Positions 23,593 through 33,582 are shown, counted from the stretch's first letter. The stretch is 64,000 nucleotides of DNA from Chitinophaga niabensis (GCF_900129465.1 NZ_FSRA01000001.1:1736001-1800000), one strand, 5' to 3'. Notes: a model not told the origin generated them from the sequence alone. Made by a program: numbers and translations.

Positions 23593-23892
23593 TTACGGGC
23601 GGGAATCTACTTCGTCGTCCTCTTCTTCTTCCTCCTCATCCTCCAGTTCATCTTCCAGTTCGTCCTCATCTTCTTCAATGTCATCTTCATCCTCATCCTC
23701 ATCGTCTTCCTCTTCATCGGGGCCGGGAGCATCTTCTATACTGTCCCGCACTGCTCCGGCAAAGTCGTTTTCCTCCAGGTCTTCATCCTCCGCCTCCTGT
23801 ACTTCTTCTTCCCGTTTTTCTTCGGATATGTCTTCATAATCAACAAATTCCTCATTTGGCACCTGCGGCGTCATTTTTTTAGGCGATTGCAT
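23593..23892 (-). CDS. Highly acidic low-complexity protein
   Basis: About 99 residues from ATG 23892 (a start at 23928 is possible but adds a hydrophobic stretch). After MQSPKKMTPQVPNEEFVDYE the protein becomes almost wholly glutamate and aspartate, with a few alternating short phrases such as EEDDEDEDED and ELEDELEDEEEEEEDDE. No domain is recognised and it is probably disordered. Such tails can mimic nucleic acid or bind basic proteins, but there is no direct evidence. Convergent with the DUF2188 gene, divergent from the exonuclease gene. Confidence 0.65.
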   Translation of the reverse strand: MQSPKKMTPQVPNEEFVDYEDISEEKREEEVQEAEDEDLEENDFAGAVRDSIEDAPGPDEEEDDEDEDEDDIEEDEDELEDELEDEEEEEEDDEVDSRP

Positions 23893-24010
23893 AAGTAGAA
23901 ATTTTAGGATGAACAGATTTGTTTCCACTGATTATGCCGCAAAATCTGAACCATGAGAAAAACGGGTAATTCTTTACTCACCCTGCGCACATACCTTGCG
24001 TACGATATAC

Positions 24011-24018
24011 TATATTTG
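24011..24018 (+). promoter_or_regulatory. -7 promoter element of the exonuclease/GIY-YIG gene
   Basis: TATATTTG, a full match to TAnnTTTG, 4 bases before ATG 24023. It argues for 24023 as the start, against the TTG at 23996, and for a nearly leaderless mRNA. Confidence 0.6.
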
Positions 24019-24022
24019 CGAT

Positions 24023-25384
24023 ATGTACGCCATCGTAGACATCGAAACCACGGGAGGCCATGCCAGCGCCGGAAGTATCACGGAAATAGCCATTTTTATT
24101 CATGACGGGATGCAGATTGTACAGCAATACGAAACCCTCGTGAACCCAGGCATGCCCATTCCCCGGTATATCCAGGCCCTGACCGGCATCACAAACGAAA
24201 TGGTGGCTGATGCACCTCCTTTTGAAGAGGTGGCACAGCAGGTTTTTACCCTCCTCCAGGGCCAGATCTTCATTGCCCATAACGTTAATTTCGATTACTC
24301 TTTCCTCAAATTCCAGCTGGAGGCGGCAGGTTATAAACTGCAAAGCCGGAAACTCTGCACCGTACGCCTGAGCCGTAAGGTTTTCCCGGGATTTCCCTCT
24401 TACAGCCTGGGGAATTTATGCCGGCAGCTGAATATTAATATCCAGCAGCGCCACCGGGCTACCGGCGATGCCTTGGCCACCGTACAGTTATTTGAAAGGA
24501 TCCTGGCAGCAGATAAAGATGGCGCTATCGCAGCCGCTTTAAACGTCCGGTCCAAAGAGCAATGGCTGCCCTTGCATCTGCCGCAGGAACAGGTGGTGGA
24601 CCTGCCCATGTCTCCGGGAGTTTATTACTTCCACAATGAAAAGGGGAAAGTGGTGTATGTGGGGAAAGCGAGGAATATCAAGAAACGGGTTACCAGTCAT
24701 TTTACAGGGAATAGTTCCGGCCGGAGGAAACAGGAATTCATCCGGAACATACACGGCATTTCCTTTGAAAAAACGGGTACGGAACTGATGGCTTTCATCC
24801 TGGAATCTGTTGAGATCCGCCGTTTATGGCCGGTTTATAACAATGCACAAAAAAGAATAGAGTCCAGGTTCGGGTTCTATGTTTTTGAAGATCAGGGCGG
24901 TTACCTGCGGCTGGCCATTGAAAAGCGAAGGAAATATTCCACACCGGTTTATACTTTTAATCTGCTCACAGAAGGGCATCAGCGCATGAGAGAACTGGTG
25001 CGCGAATTCAAGCTCTGCCCGAAACTCTGTTTCCTGCAAACGGATAATGATACCTGTGTTGGTGTAACGGAAAAATCATGCAAGGGTGCCTGTGATAAAA
25101 AAGAAAAACCCGCTAAGTACAATCAGCGTGTAATGGAAGCTATTGAGCACCTGAAATCAGAACAGCCCTCTTTTGTAATCGTGGACAGCGGAAGGGAAGC
25201 AACAGAACGCAGTTGCATCCTGATGGAGAAAGGGAAGTTCTATGGTATGGGATACGTTCCGAGGGATGTGGCCGTTACGGATAATAATATGTTGAAGGAC
25301 TGGCTGACGCAGTATCCTGAAAATGAATTCATCCTCAATCTGCTGCGCCAGCATGCGGGTGCGCGTAGTGCGGTGGGAGGATAA
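24023..25384 (+). CDS. DnaQ-like 3'-5' exonuclease fused to a UvrC/Cho-type GIY-YIG nuclease
   Basis: About 453 residues. Residues 1-165 are a DEDDh exonuclease: exo I in VDIETTGG, exo II in AHNVNFDYSF, exo III in RHRATGDALAT. Residues about 195-280 are a GIY-YIG nuclease (SPGVYYFHNEKGKVVYVGKA), with the UvrC-like lead LPMSPG. A C-terminal part with a cysteine group (CPKLCFLQTDNDTC, EKSCKGACDK) ends the chain. The architecture is known from DNA polymerase III epsilon-like proteins of Bacteroidota and from Cho homologues, and implies nick-and-trim activity in DNA repair. Its 3' end faces the giant helicase gene across 21 bases. Confidence 0.88.
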   Translation: MYAIVDIETTGGHASAGSITEIAIFIHDGMQIVQQYETLVNPGMPIPRYIQALTGITNEMVADAPPFEEVAQQVFTLLQGQIFIAHNVNFDYSFLKFQLEAAGYKLQSRKLCTVRLSRKVFPGFPSYSLGNLCRQLNINIQQRHRATGDALATVQLFERILAADKDGAIAAALNVRSKEQWLPLHLPQEQVVDLPMSPGVYYFHNEKGKVVYVGKARNIKKRVTSHFTGNSSGRRKQEFIRNIHGISFEKTGTELMAFILESVEIRRLWPVYNNAQKRIESRFGFYVFEDQGGYLRLAIEKRRKYSTPVYTFNLLTEGHQRMRELVREFKLCPKLCFLQTDNDTCVGVTEKSCKGACDKKEKPAKYNQRVMEAIEHLKSEQPSFVIVDSGREATERSCILMEKGKFYGMGYVPRDVAVTDNNMLKDWLTQYPENEFILNLLRQHAGARSAVGG

Positions 25385-25405
25385 GAACAATGCAAGCCCC
25401 CGCGT

Positions 25406-28400
25406 TTAAAACAACTCATTCGTATTACTCACACTATCTTTCCAGCCTGCAGCGATCTTTTCCTGCACCATAACCGCTTTTTCTTTCTCTGCATCCGCAG
25501 CATCCGCACAGGTCTTCACCTGGATCTGCCCCTTTGAACCTACACGCCCCTGCCGGATGAACAACTTTCCGCCACTCACCGCAATCTCCCAGAACTTCGC
25601 TGTTTTCCCTTCTCCGGAAATTAACCGCGTAGTGCCCGCTGGTGTTGCTTCCTGTGGTATCAGAGAGGAGAGAGGCGCCGCTTCCGGCAAACGGTCCAGC
25701 CGTTTGAGGATCTCTTCCATTACCTTCTGTGGTTGCAGCAGCCAGTCCTTAGCATACACTGTAATCGTGCGCCAGCCAAAGCTTTCGAGTATGGCAGGCC
25801 GTTGATAATATTGTTCCAGCACATCGGAATGCTGATAGTAATTATCATCATCCACCATAATACTCAATGCATATGCTTTATCACTTTCCTGCGCTTTCAC
25901 TGCCAGTGAACATTTAAAGCCGGATTGCCCTACCTGTTCAGATACGGTAAATCCCTGCTGCTCCAGTTGCTCCCTGATCTCCTGCAATATCACGGTATCC
26001 CCGGAGCGGTGACGCCGCGTTTGCTTATCACTGGATAATCCATCCAGTATACTACGCGCCATATTCATATTACCGGTGCTCACCGTTTCAGCATATTGCA
26101 GGAAACGGCGTAAGTAATTAGCACCCGCATTATATACATTCGTGATCTGGTGATGCCGTATACTGCTTACAATGGCCATATGCTGTTTAGCACGACTGAA
26201 AATAACGTTCAGCCTCTTTTCCCCGCCACGTTTATTGATCGGCCCGAAGTGCATGGACATTTTGCCTCTTGCATCCGGCGCATAACAAACACTCATGATA
26301 ATAATATCCCTTTCGTCTCCCTGCACATTTTCCAGGTTCTTCACAAACAATCCTGTGAATTGTCCTTCATCCGTCCGCTCAGTAGCATCATCCAGCAGTT
26401 CATCGAACTTCTTATCGTTGGCGGCCAATGCTTCCAGCGCGGCTTCAATGGCATGTTGCTGCTCCTGGCTAAAAGCCACAATACCAATGCTTTCCGGCGT
26501 ACGTTTCATTAATAATTCCCGCACCAGGTGTGCTATGTAAGTGGCTTCAGCAGTGTTTCCCCTTTTGGCATACGTGCCGTTCGGCAGATGATGGAAACTG
26601 ATGCTGCGGTCAAATAATGCAGATACAGAAAACAGCGCATCGGATGGTTGTTGTATGCTGATAGGTGGTTTCTCTCCGTTATGGATACTGCGGTCAGGAA
26701 TAGTGAGCAGGCTCGCGCCATAGAATGCATGATTGCTGTAGCTGATCAGTGTTTCAAAATGGCTGCGGTAATGCCATCCCAGCATCACGCTGTTCATTTT
26801 CCGGGCACCCTGTGTAAGCAGGCTGTCTGCATCAGCACTGAGTATTTCATCTTCTTCATCGTTCCTCTCCAGGTCGTCCGGATCACCGGCTTTGGCAGTG
26901 AAGAAATCAGTAGGGGGCATCTGCCTGTCGTCTCCCACAATGATGGTTTGCGGTGCGCGGTAGAGAGAGGGCACACCTTCTTCCAAAGTGATCTGGCTGG
27001 CTTCATCAAAGATCACGGCATCAAAGAAGGGCTGGTCCAGTGCAAGGGAATCACTCACGCTGAGCGGGCTCATTAACCATACGGGTTTCAGGTCTTTCAG
27101 CACCAGGCCGCTGCTGCGGGACGTGAGTTCGCGGATGCTTTTATACCGCATGCTTTTAGCAAATTCATTCTCCAGGATCTTCCTGCCTTCGCCGTAATTC
27201 TTTGCAAAGGGCTGTTCTTCTTCCGGTACCTGTGAAAGTGCTTTGTTGCTCAGCTGTACATGCTGCCCGAATCGCTGCCGGATATTGGCCCTTATAAAAG
27301 CCGCATTCACCTTCAATAATTCCCCGTAGCAATGTTTCACCTGTTCTACTGCTTTTTCTATCACCTGGCTGCCGGTATTGGCAAAGGGTTTATTCTGCTG
27401 GTAGATCTGTTTCAGTGTTTTATGTGCCATACCGGCTTCCATTTCCACTGGCGTCCAGGGAAGTGTGCGTAGCGCGAGCTTCAGGCCGCCGGGCATTTCC
27501 AGGTAATTGCCTAATACCGGCAACAGTTCTTCCAGGGCAGGGGCGTTCAGGTTGATGGAATCCAGGAGGTCTGTGAGTTCTATGAAATCCTGCACAGGAG
27601 GGTCCTGCAATGTTTTGGATAAACTGATGTCCAGCTTATGAATGGTATCATGCAAGCGGGCCAGTTGTTCTACTACCTGCTGTGCCTGCGGATGTTGCAG
27701 GAGGTATTGCATGGGGGCTTCGTTCAGGCGCACACGTAATCTTTCTATGGTCAGCCAGGTAAGATCGATGTTCTCAATGCGGTATTGTTGCCGGATGGTT
27801 TGGCGTGCCTGTTCCGCAGAACCGGCAGCATCATATTCTGCCTTGAGTAGTAACAGGATGCTGCTGAAAGCAGGTACTACGGCGTGTTGGGACAGATCAT
27901 AACTTTCCTGCATTTGCCGCTTCAGCCTGCGCCAGCTGCCGTAAAGGAAACGCCAGAAAGAATCCTGGTGTTTTTCTGCAATGGCAATGGCCTGCAGGGT
28001 ATCCTGCTCGCTGAACTTCCGGTGCCAGTGTATATTCTGTTGGGCTGCCTGTTCTGCAGCTTGTTGTAAAACTTTACTTTCTTTTACGGCCTGTTCAAAT
28101 GCATGTGCTTCAGGATTCTTTGCATCTATCAGCAATAAGTTACCGCTTTCTGCCAGGGGCAATAATAAGGTAGCATTCAGCACCAGCTGGCGCAGTTCTT
28201 CAATGGTCTTTGCATGCACGTCAACAGAAGAAATAACACGGGTCACCAGGTCCAGCAACGCCCTGCTATTGGCGATCAGGCTATTGAGCAACTGATGGGG
28301 CTGCTCGGCAGCAAACACCTGTTCATTCACTTTACTGAGCGGATGTGTGGCAAATACAGGATCTGCACCACTTTCTTCCAATGCTTCTCCCAGCAGTTCC

Positions 28401-30613
28401 ACAATGTTGCCGAACTGCAGCCATTGTTTATAATGGGGTACGTTCTCTTCCACGGCAGGTGCTACGGTTTGCAATAAAGGCTTCAATACCAGTACCCGCT
28501 CTATCAGGGTACGTACGGCTATCCCTGCATTTTCTGTTTCATGTGCATGTGTATCATGGAACTGCTGCAGCAGTTGTAATTGCTGCGACAGATCCTGCAG
28601 TAAAGCATTTCGCCGTACGGTGATATTGTGCAGGTTTTCCGCCGGGCGCAGGAATGCTTCGTAGGTAAGTTTCAGGTCTTTAATGAAAGCACGTTTATCC
28701 GCCTGGCTGTCGTGAATATAGCAGCAGAGTTCATCCAGCCCCTGTTGTTTTAAACGATGGAACACCACATCCAATGCTGCTCTCTTTTCGCATACAAACA
28801 ATACCTGTTTGCCACGGGCTACGAAGTCTGCAATGAGATTGGTGATCGTCTGGCTTTTACCTGTGCCCGGAGGTCCCTGGATAATATAACTTTCACCTTT
28901 CCGTGCCTGCAGGATGGCTTTGGTTTGTGTGGGGTCTGCCTGTATCACATGGAACCATTCAGCTTCCGGGAAAGCTGCGATGTCCTCTTCTTCCTGCACG
29001 GGTTTGGGATGTGCGCTGAACAGCTGCTCAAATACCTCATGCTGCTGTGGCTGATCTATCACAGAATTATAATCCTGCACCAGGCTCATTTTCTTGTAAT
29101 TGAAATTGCCCAGTACAACGTGGCAGGTTTCAAAATCCCAGCGGTAAGGATTATCCGTGCCTTCGGTCACTTCATAGGATTCATGATCAGGCAGCGGTGC
29201 TTTCTGTAATTTCTTCTGATATTGATTAACGGTATCCCTTGCTTCTTTGTAGATCAGTTTGATCCTGGGTTTCTGCATGTATTGCAGCACAATGCCCCTG
29301 TTGGCGCCTTCTATCTGTTTCTGCAGTGTTTGATAGAATTGGTCCATGCTCATTTCTTCCAGGTCTATCATGTCCGGCAGTTCAATGCCGTACAGGTCGC
29401 GCAGTTGGTTGGCGAGAACGGGATTTACTTCTGCATGATTGTCTGTGATGCTGAGGGAATACTGGTCTTCACCTACCTGTTTCTTCTTTTTCAGTTCAAC
29501 GGGGATCAGCAGCAGCGGGCTCATCATACTTTCTTCCGGGTCTTCGCGCAGGTTATGCCATTTCAGGAAGGCCACCACCAGTTTCAGCTGGCTGAAACCA
29601 TATTCCTGGATATCTTTCTGTGCTTCCAGCCGTACTTTATTCAGCACACCCGGCAGATACGGATGATCTTCAAAACGCAGGTACTTATTGAGGGACAGGT
29701 CTTTCATGCCAATCACTTTCTCTGCGATCTCTTCATTCCAGGTGAATAACAGTTCAGGGCGGATGCTTTGATGATGTAATACCATGGGCACGCTGCTCAG
29801 GGTAAGGTTGGCAAAGCGGGAATTGGGCTTATAGTAGAGCAGGCGGTTCCGTCTGCTCACGTCAAATAAACGGTTCCGTAATTTATTGAGGATGAAACCT
29901 TGTCTTTCTTTTCGTTCCTGGTATTTCCATCCTGCCATCTGGCCCAGGTCCAGTTGTTTTTCGCTGTCAAAATCCCGGTAATGTTCCAGGCGGTGGATCA
30001 GTTCATGCAGGTCCTGCGCTCTTTGTGTACGGTTCAGTTCCGTCATTTCCGTGATGATGGTACCGAGTGCCGGATGAATAGGGCGATAGGCTAATGGATG
30101 TGTGCGCTGCACCACCAGTTTATCTAATCCTTCAGGTGCATGAAGATCAATCCCTAAGGCAATGCTTGCCAGGATCAGCCCCAGGCAAAAGATATCTGTC
30201 TGCGCATCATGATGCCCCAGTAACATTTCATAGCTGCGGTATCCGGGAATGTATGCGCCATGCAGCAGTGGCTGAGATACATCTTTATGTACCTGCAGGT
30301 TGATGGCTTCCGCCTGGTCCGCCAGGAGCTTTACCTTATCTACGATCTGAAAATGTGGATTATGGTTATTGTAGAGCGCAGCTACTTTTTCATAAGCATC
30401 CAGCGGGGGATGTGCCAATGCTGTGTTCAGTATCACGGAGCGGTTTTGCACCTGTAATACATCCTCCTGGCCGAAGGGTGCAACAAGGCCGCTGTCGTGC
30501 AATGCTAAAACAGTTTTGAAAAGCGGTAACACCGCTGCGATCACGTCATCTGTTGTGTAGGCTCCGTTCTGAAAGGCAGTTTCAAGGAACTGCGGAAAAG
30601 ATATAGTCGTCAA
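25406..30613 (-). CDS. Giant fusion: pseudokinase-like region, DUF4011, SF1 helicase, Vsr-like fold, WGR domain
   Basis: 1735 residues. Residues about 30-210 look like a kinase C-lobe without an N-lobe: LHDSGLVAPFGQED stands where HRDxxxxN is expected, and GYRSYEMLLGHHDAQTDIF resembles subdomains VIII-IX. DUF4011 follows (about 238-330, LRNRLFDVSRRNRLLYYKP). The SF1 helicase has Walker A GPPGTGKSQT (about 579), DEASQ (about 1204), GDDRQMPP, a GWHYRSH motif, and QGDERDIIIMS and RLNVIFSRAK late. Residues about 1535-1625 match the Vsr-like nuclease of this family, but the usual Asp (in IDLAV) is Ser and the usual Glu (in IECDG) is Met, so catalysis is doubtful. The C-terminus (about 1658-1728) is a WGR domain (KLFIRQGRVGSKGQ) in place of the usual DUF3320. 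Related DUF4011 helicases are linked to phage defence. Role here is inferred. Confidence 0.85.
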   Translation of the reverse strand: MTTISFPQFLETAFQNGAYTTDDVIAAVLPLFKTVLALHDSGLVAPFGQEDVLQVQNRSVILNTALAHPPLDAYEKVAALYNNHNPHFQIVDKVKLLADQAEAINLQVHKDVSQPLLHGAYIPGYRSYEMLLGHHDAQTDIFCLGLILASIALGIDLHAPEGLDKLVVQRTHPLAYRPIHPALGTIITEMTELNRTQRAQDLHELIHRLEHYRDFDSEKQLDLGQMAGWKYQERKERQGFILNKLRNRLFDVSRRNRLLYYKPNSRFANLTLSSVPMVLHHQSIRPELLFTWNEEIAEKVIGMKDLSLNKYLRFEDHPYLPGVLNKVRLEAQKDIQEYGFSQLKLVVAFLKWHNLREDPEESMMSPLLLIPVELKKKKQVGEDQYSLSITDNHAEVNPVLANQLRDLYGIELPDMIDLEEMSMDQFYQTLQKQIEGANRGIVLQYMQKPRIKLIYKEARDTVNQYQKKLQKAPLPDHESYEVTEGTDNPYRWDFETCHVVLGNFNYKKMSLVQDYNSVIDQPQQHEVFEQLFSAHPKPVQEEEDIAAFPEAEWFHVIQADPTQTKAILQARKGESYIIQGPPGTGKSQTITNLIADFVARGKQVLFVCEKRAALDVVFHRLKQQGLDELCCYIHDSQADKRAFIKDLKLTYEAFLRPAENLHNITVRRNALLQDLSQQLQLLQQFHDTHAHETENAGIAVRTLIERVLVLKPLLQTVAPAVEENVPHYKQWLQFGNIVELLGEALEESGADPVFATHPLSKVNEQVFAAEQPHQLLNSLIANSRALLDLVTRVISSVDVHAKTIEELRQLVLNATLLLPLAESGNLLLIDAKNPEAHAFEQAVKESKVLQQAAEQAAQQNIHWHRKFSEQDTLQAIAIAEKHQDSFWRFLYGSWRRLKRQMQESYDLSQHAVVPAFSSILLLLKAEYDAAGSAEQARQTIRQQYRIENIDLTWLTIERLRVRLNEAPMQYLLQHPQAQQVVEQLARLHDTIHKLDISLSKTLQDPPVQDFIELTDLLDSINLNAPALEELLPVLGNYLEMPGGLKLALRTLPWTPVEMEAGMAHKTLKQIYQQNKPFANTGSQVIEKAVEQVKHCYGELLKVNAAFIRANIRQRFGQHVQLSNKALSQVPEEEQPFAKNYGEGRKILENEFAKSMRYKSIRELTSRSSGLVLKDLKPVWLMSPLSVSDSLALDQPFFDAVIFDEASQITLEEGVPSLYRAPQTIIVGDDRQMPPTDFFTAKAGDPDDLERNDEEDEILSADADSLLTQGARKMNSVMLGWHYRSHFETLISYSNHAFYGASLLTIPDRSIHNGEKPPISIQQPSDALFSVSALFDRSISFHHLPNGTYAKRGNTAEATYIAHLVRELLMKRTPESIGIVAFSQEQQHAIEAALEALAANDKKFDELLDDATERTDEGQFTGLFVKNLENVQGDERDIIIMSVCYAPDARGKMSMHFGPINKRGGEKRLNVIFSRAKQHMAIVSSIRHHQITNVYNAGANYLRRFLQYAETVSTGNMNMARSILDGLSSDKQTRRHRSGDTVILQEIREQLEQQGFTVSEQVGQSGFKCSLAVKAQESDKAYALSIMVDDDNYYQHSDVLEQYYQRPAILESFGWRTITVYAKDWLLQPQKVMEEILKRLDRLPEAAPLSSLIPQEATPAGTTRLISGEGKTAKFWEIAVSGGKLFIRQGRVGSKGQIQVKTCADAADAEKEKAVMVQEKIAAGWKDSVSNTNELF

Positions 30614-30757
30614 TGTATACGTTTATGCTGAAAATGCTGCTCTAAAATAATCATTTAATGTGGGTGTTTCCGTTTCGTTGTTGTTTTCTTCCGCCTCCTT
30701 GTATTCCAGTTGCTCAGGGCGGGCGGGCAAATTTACTTTGCTGTAAAACAACACCTT
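30614..30757. other. Divergent intergenic region, helicase / TonB receptor
   Basis: 144 bases between the starts of two divergent genes. TTACTTTG at 30735-30742 is a near match to the -7 element for the receptor gene. No good element is seen for the helicase. Confidence 0.4.
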
Positions 30758-32938
30758 ATGAAAACTTCCCTGATGCTTTGCCTCCTGGCGGTTTTAGCCT
30801 TTAATAACGCCGTTGCACAACGAATTATTGGCAGCGTGAAAGATAAAAACGATCAGCCCCTGGAAGGCGCCAGTATTTCCATAAAAGGTACTGCTGTTGG
30901 CACAAGTACTGATTCCAGCGGCAATTTCAGCTTTGAGGCCAATATTACCGGCGAAACAATGCTCGTGGCCACTTACATGGGCTACAAAGCGAAAATATTA
31001 CCGGTCACCAAAGGTGTTCCGGTTCACTTTATACTGGTAAAAGACCCTGCCACATTGGACCCTGTAGTGATCTCCGCAGGCAGTTTTGAAGCCAGCGATA
31101 AAAGTAAAGGTGCCGTAATGACGGCTATGGATGTAGTATCCGTTCCCGGTAACGGAGGAGATGTGGCCAATGCCATCCGTACGCTTCCCGGCGCACAGCA
31201 GATCGGTGAAAGGGAAGGGCTTTTTGTGAGAGGTGGTTCGGGTGAAGAAACCCGGCAGTTTGTGGATGGTATACTGGTGAACAGGCCTTATTATGTAACG
31301 CTGCCAGGCCTGCCGCAGTTCAACCGCATTTCTTCTCCCTTTCTTTTTAACGGGATTGTATTCAGCAGCGGCGGGTATTCTGCTTTATATGGCCAGGGCC
31401 TCAGTGGCGCATTGGTAATGGAGTCTACAGATATGCATGATAAATCATCTGCGGTTATTGGTCTTTCGCCCACGCTTGCAGTGGCAGGTATGCAAAAGCT
31501 GGCAAAAAATAAACGCAGCAGCTGGGGTTTCTATTCCAGGTACATGAATAACAATGCCTACACAAAGGTGATCCCGCAGGAGCAGGACTTTGCAGCAGGC
31601 CCGGCTTACCTCATGAATGACCTCAACGTCCGTCTCAAAACCGGGAAAACAGGATTGCTGAAAGTTTATGCGAATTTCGGCTACAATAAAACGGACTTCA
31701 CAAAAGATGATATCGATAGTGCCGGCCTGCGTAAACGTTTTGCGGCGGAAGACAGGAACCTGTATGTGAACATCAGCCACCGCAGCCAGCTGGCAAAGAA
31801 CTGGCAGCTGGACCTTGCCACCGGATATAATCATAACACCACGGACATACGGAATAACCTGCTGGATGCGTCCAAAGCAGTAGTGATCATTCCGGACACA
31901 CCCTATGTGAACAAGAACCAGCATCTTAAACTGGGTGAAGATTACTTCACAGGCCGTTTTGTGCTAAGCCATTTTTTTGCGGGGCATCATGTATTAAAAG
32001 CAGGAGCGGAGTACCAGTTCACGCACGACCGGTTCATGGACGATCAGTACTATGCTTCCTTCGCGGAATTTGAATGGCGGCTGGCACACAACCTGGCCTT
32101 GCGTACAGGCCTGCGTTTTGAGTATGATCAATTGCTGAAAGCAGCAGAACTGGCGCCGCGTGTAAGTATGGCATATCGTTTACCGAATGGTGCATCCCTC
32201 AACGCCGCTTATGGGATCTTTTACCAGAAACCGGAGAACAGGTTCTTATTGGATCATCATAACCTGCCCCAGGCAAAAGCTACCCATTACATCCTGAACT
32301 ACCTGCACCGTGCCAATGGCCGTTTATTCAGGGCAGAGGTCTTTTACAAACATTACGACCGGCTGCTGAAAACATACCCCACAATTAGTATGAACGGCAG
32401 CGGCGATGCAAAAGGATTTGAACTGTTCTGGCGGGATAGATCATCCATCAAAAGCCTGGATTACTGGGTAAGCTATTCCTACCTCGCTACCAAACGCGAG
32501 CACCTGGAATTCCCTTACCAGATGGAGCCTTCTTTTGCTGCACCGCATACTGCATCCCTGGTGGCCAGGCGGTTCATAGAACCTATCCGCACCAGCGTAG
32601 GCATCTCTTATTCCTATGCAGCCGGCAGACCTTATTACGATCTCACACCTTATGGAAAGATCCGTGATCAGGGCACCACAAAGTCATACAATGTACTGAA
32701 CCTGGGGCTCTATCACATGTTCACCATGTTCCCGAAATGGAAGGAAAAGGATTTCACCGTGATTGCTGTTGGCGTGAATAACCTGCTGGGTACTAACCAA
32801 GTATTCGGATATGAATACAGTTATAATGGAAGCCGGAAAGTACCTGTTACGTTACCGGCTGCACGAAGTTTTTTCCTTGGCATCTTTATGAGCCTGGGAA
32901 TAGACAGAACAGAAGATTTTATGAATGATAACCTTTAA
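30758..32938 (+). CDS. TonB-dependent receptor with a carboxypeptidase-like regulatory domain
   Basis: About 726 residues from ATG 30758, which opens the signal peptide MKTSLMLCLLAVLAFNNAVA; the frame extends 48 bases upstream without a likely start. A CarboxypepD_reg-like domain follows (about 25-105, IIGSVKDKNDQPLEGASISI), then a plug domain (about 120-230, LPGAQQIGEREGLFVRGGSG) and a beta barrel to the end. Takes up an unknown ligand across the outer membrane with energy from TonB. No SusD-like partner; a TPR protein and a LytS/LytTR pair lie downstream on the same strand. Confidence 0.88.
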   Translation: MKTSLMLCLLAVLAFNNAVAQRIIGSVKDKNDQPLEGASISIKGTAVGTSTDSSGNFSFEANITGETMLVATYMGYKAKILPVTKGVPVHFILVKDPATLDPVVISAGSFEASDKSKGAVMTAMDVVSVPGNGGDVANAIRTLPGAQQIGEREGLFVRGGSGEETRQFVDGILVNRPYYVTLPGLPQFNRISSPFLFNGIVFSSGGYSALYGQGLSGALVMESTDMHDKSSAVIGLSPTLAVAGMQKLAKNKRSSWGFYSRYMNNNAYTKVIPQEQDFAAGPAYLMNDLNVRLKTGKTGLLKVYANFGYNKTDFTKDDIDSAGLRKRFAAEDRNLYVNISHRSQLAKNWQLDLATGYNHNTTDIRNNLLDASKAVVIIPDTPYVNKNQHLKLGEDYFTGRFVLSHFFAGHHVLKAGAEYQFTHDRFMDDQYYASFAEFEWRLAHNLALRTGLRFEYDQLLKAAELAPRVSMAYRLPNGASLNAAYGIFYQKPENRFLLDHHNLPQAKATHYILNYLHRANGRLFRAEVFYKHYDRLLKTYPTISMNGSGDAKGFELFWRDRSSIKSLDYWVSYSYLATKREHLEFPYQMEPSFAAPHTASLVARRFIEPIRTSVGISYSYAAGRPYYDLTPYGKIRDQGTTKSYNVLNLGLYHMFTMFPKWKEKDFTVIAVGVNNLLGTNQVFGYEYSYNGSRKVPVTLPAARSFFLGIFMSLGIDRTEDFMNDNL

Positions 32939-32949
32939 AACAATAAACC

Positions 32950-33582
32950 ATGAAACAAATGATCTCCCTGATCGCCGTATTTTTTATGCTGAACACCGTA
33001 AAGGCACAGGATCAGCAACTGGCAACCGCTGTAGCCAAATTGAACACTGCTGCATCCATTGCAGATTACCAGCAGCTGGCGAATGAATTTGGCAGAATGG
33101 CTGCTGCAGAACCTGCACATTGGCTGCCGGCTTATTATGCGGCATACAGCAACACTAAACTTGCTTTCCTGCAAAAAGATGCTGAACGGGCCATGCAGTT
33201 CAGCAACATCGCAGAAGAGCAAATTAAAAAAGCAGAAGCCATTGTGAAACCCGGGGGTAATCAGAAAGAACTCGCGGAAGTATATACCGTATACAGCTTC
33301 ATGAACAGGAGCAGGGTAGAAGCAGATCCGATGACGAACGGCCGTAAATATGGCCCCATAGCCGGGGCACACCTGGGCAAAGCCAGGCAGCTGGACCCCA
33401 CCAATCCGCGTGCCTTATACCTCGAAGGCCTGGTCAAATTCAAAACACCGGCTATGTGGGGTGGCGATAAAAAGAAAGCGAAGGAATTATTTGAACAGGC
33501 ACTCAAACAATTCGAAGTAAAACCTGCATCAGCCGTTGCACCGCAATGGGGAAGAGCAGATTGTGAAAAAATGATTAAATAA
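32950..33582 (+). CDS. Secreted TPR-like protein
   Basis: 210 residues with a signal peptide ending at NTVKAQD. The rest is helical with TPR-like pairs, such as EPAHWLPAYYAAYSNTKLAF and DPTNPRALYLEGLVKFKTPA. The last repeat reads AKELFEQALKQFE. It lies 11 bases after the TonB receptor, so it is probably co-transcribed and periplasmic, perhaps a receptor accessory. Function not known. Confidence 0.75.
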   Translation: MKQMISLIAVFFMLNTVKAQDQQLATAVAKLNTAASIADYQQLANEFGRMAAAEPAHWLPAYYAAYSNTKLAFLQKDAERAMQFSNIAEEQIKKAEAIVKPGGNQKELAEVYTVYSFMNRSRVEADPMTNGRKYGPIAGAHLGKARQLDPTNPRALYLEGLVKFKTPAMWGGDKKKAKELFEQALKQFEVKPASAVAPQWGRADCEKMIK

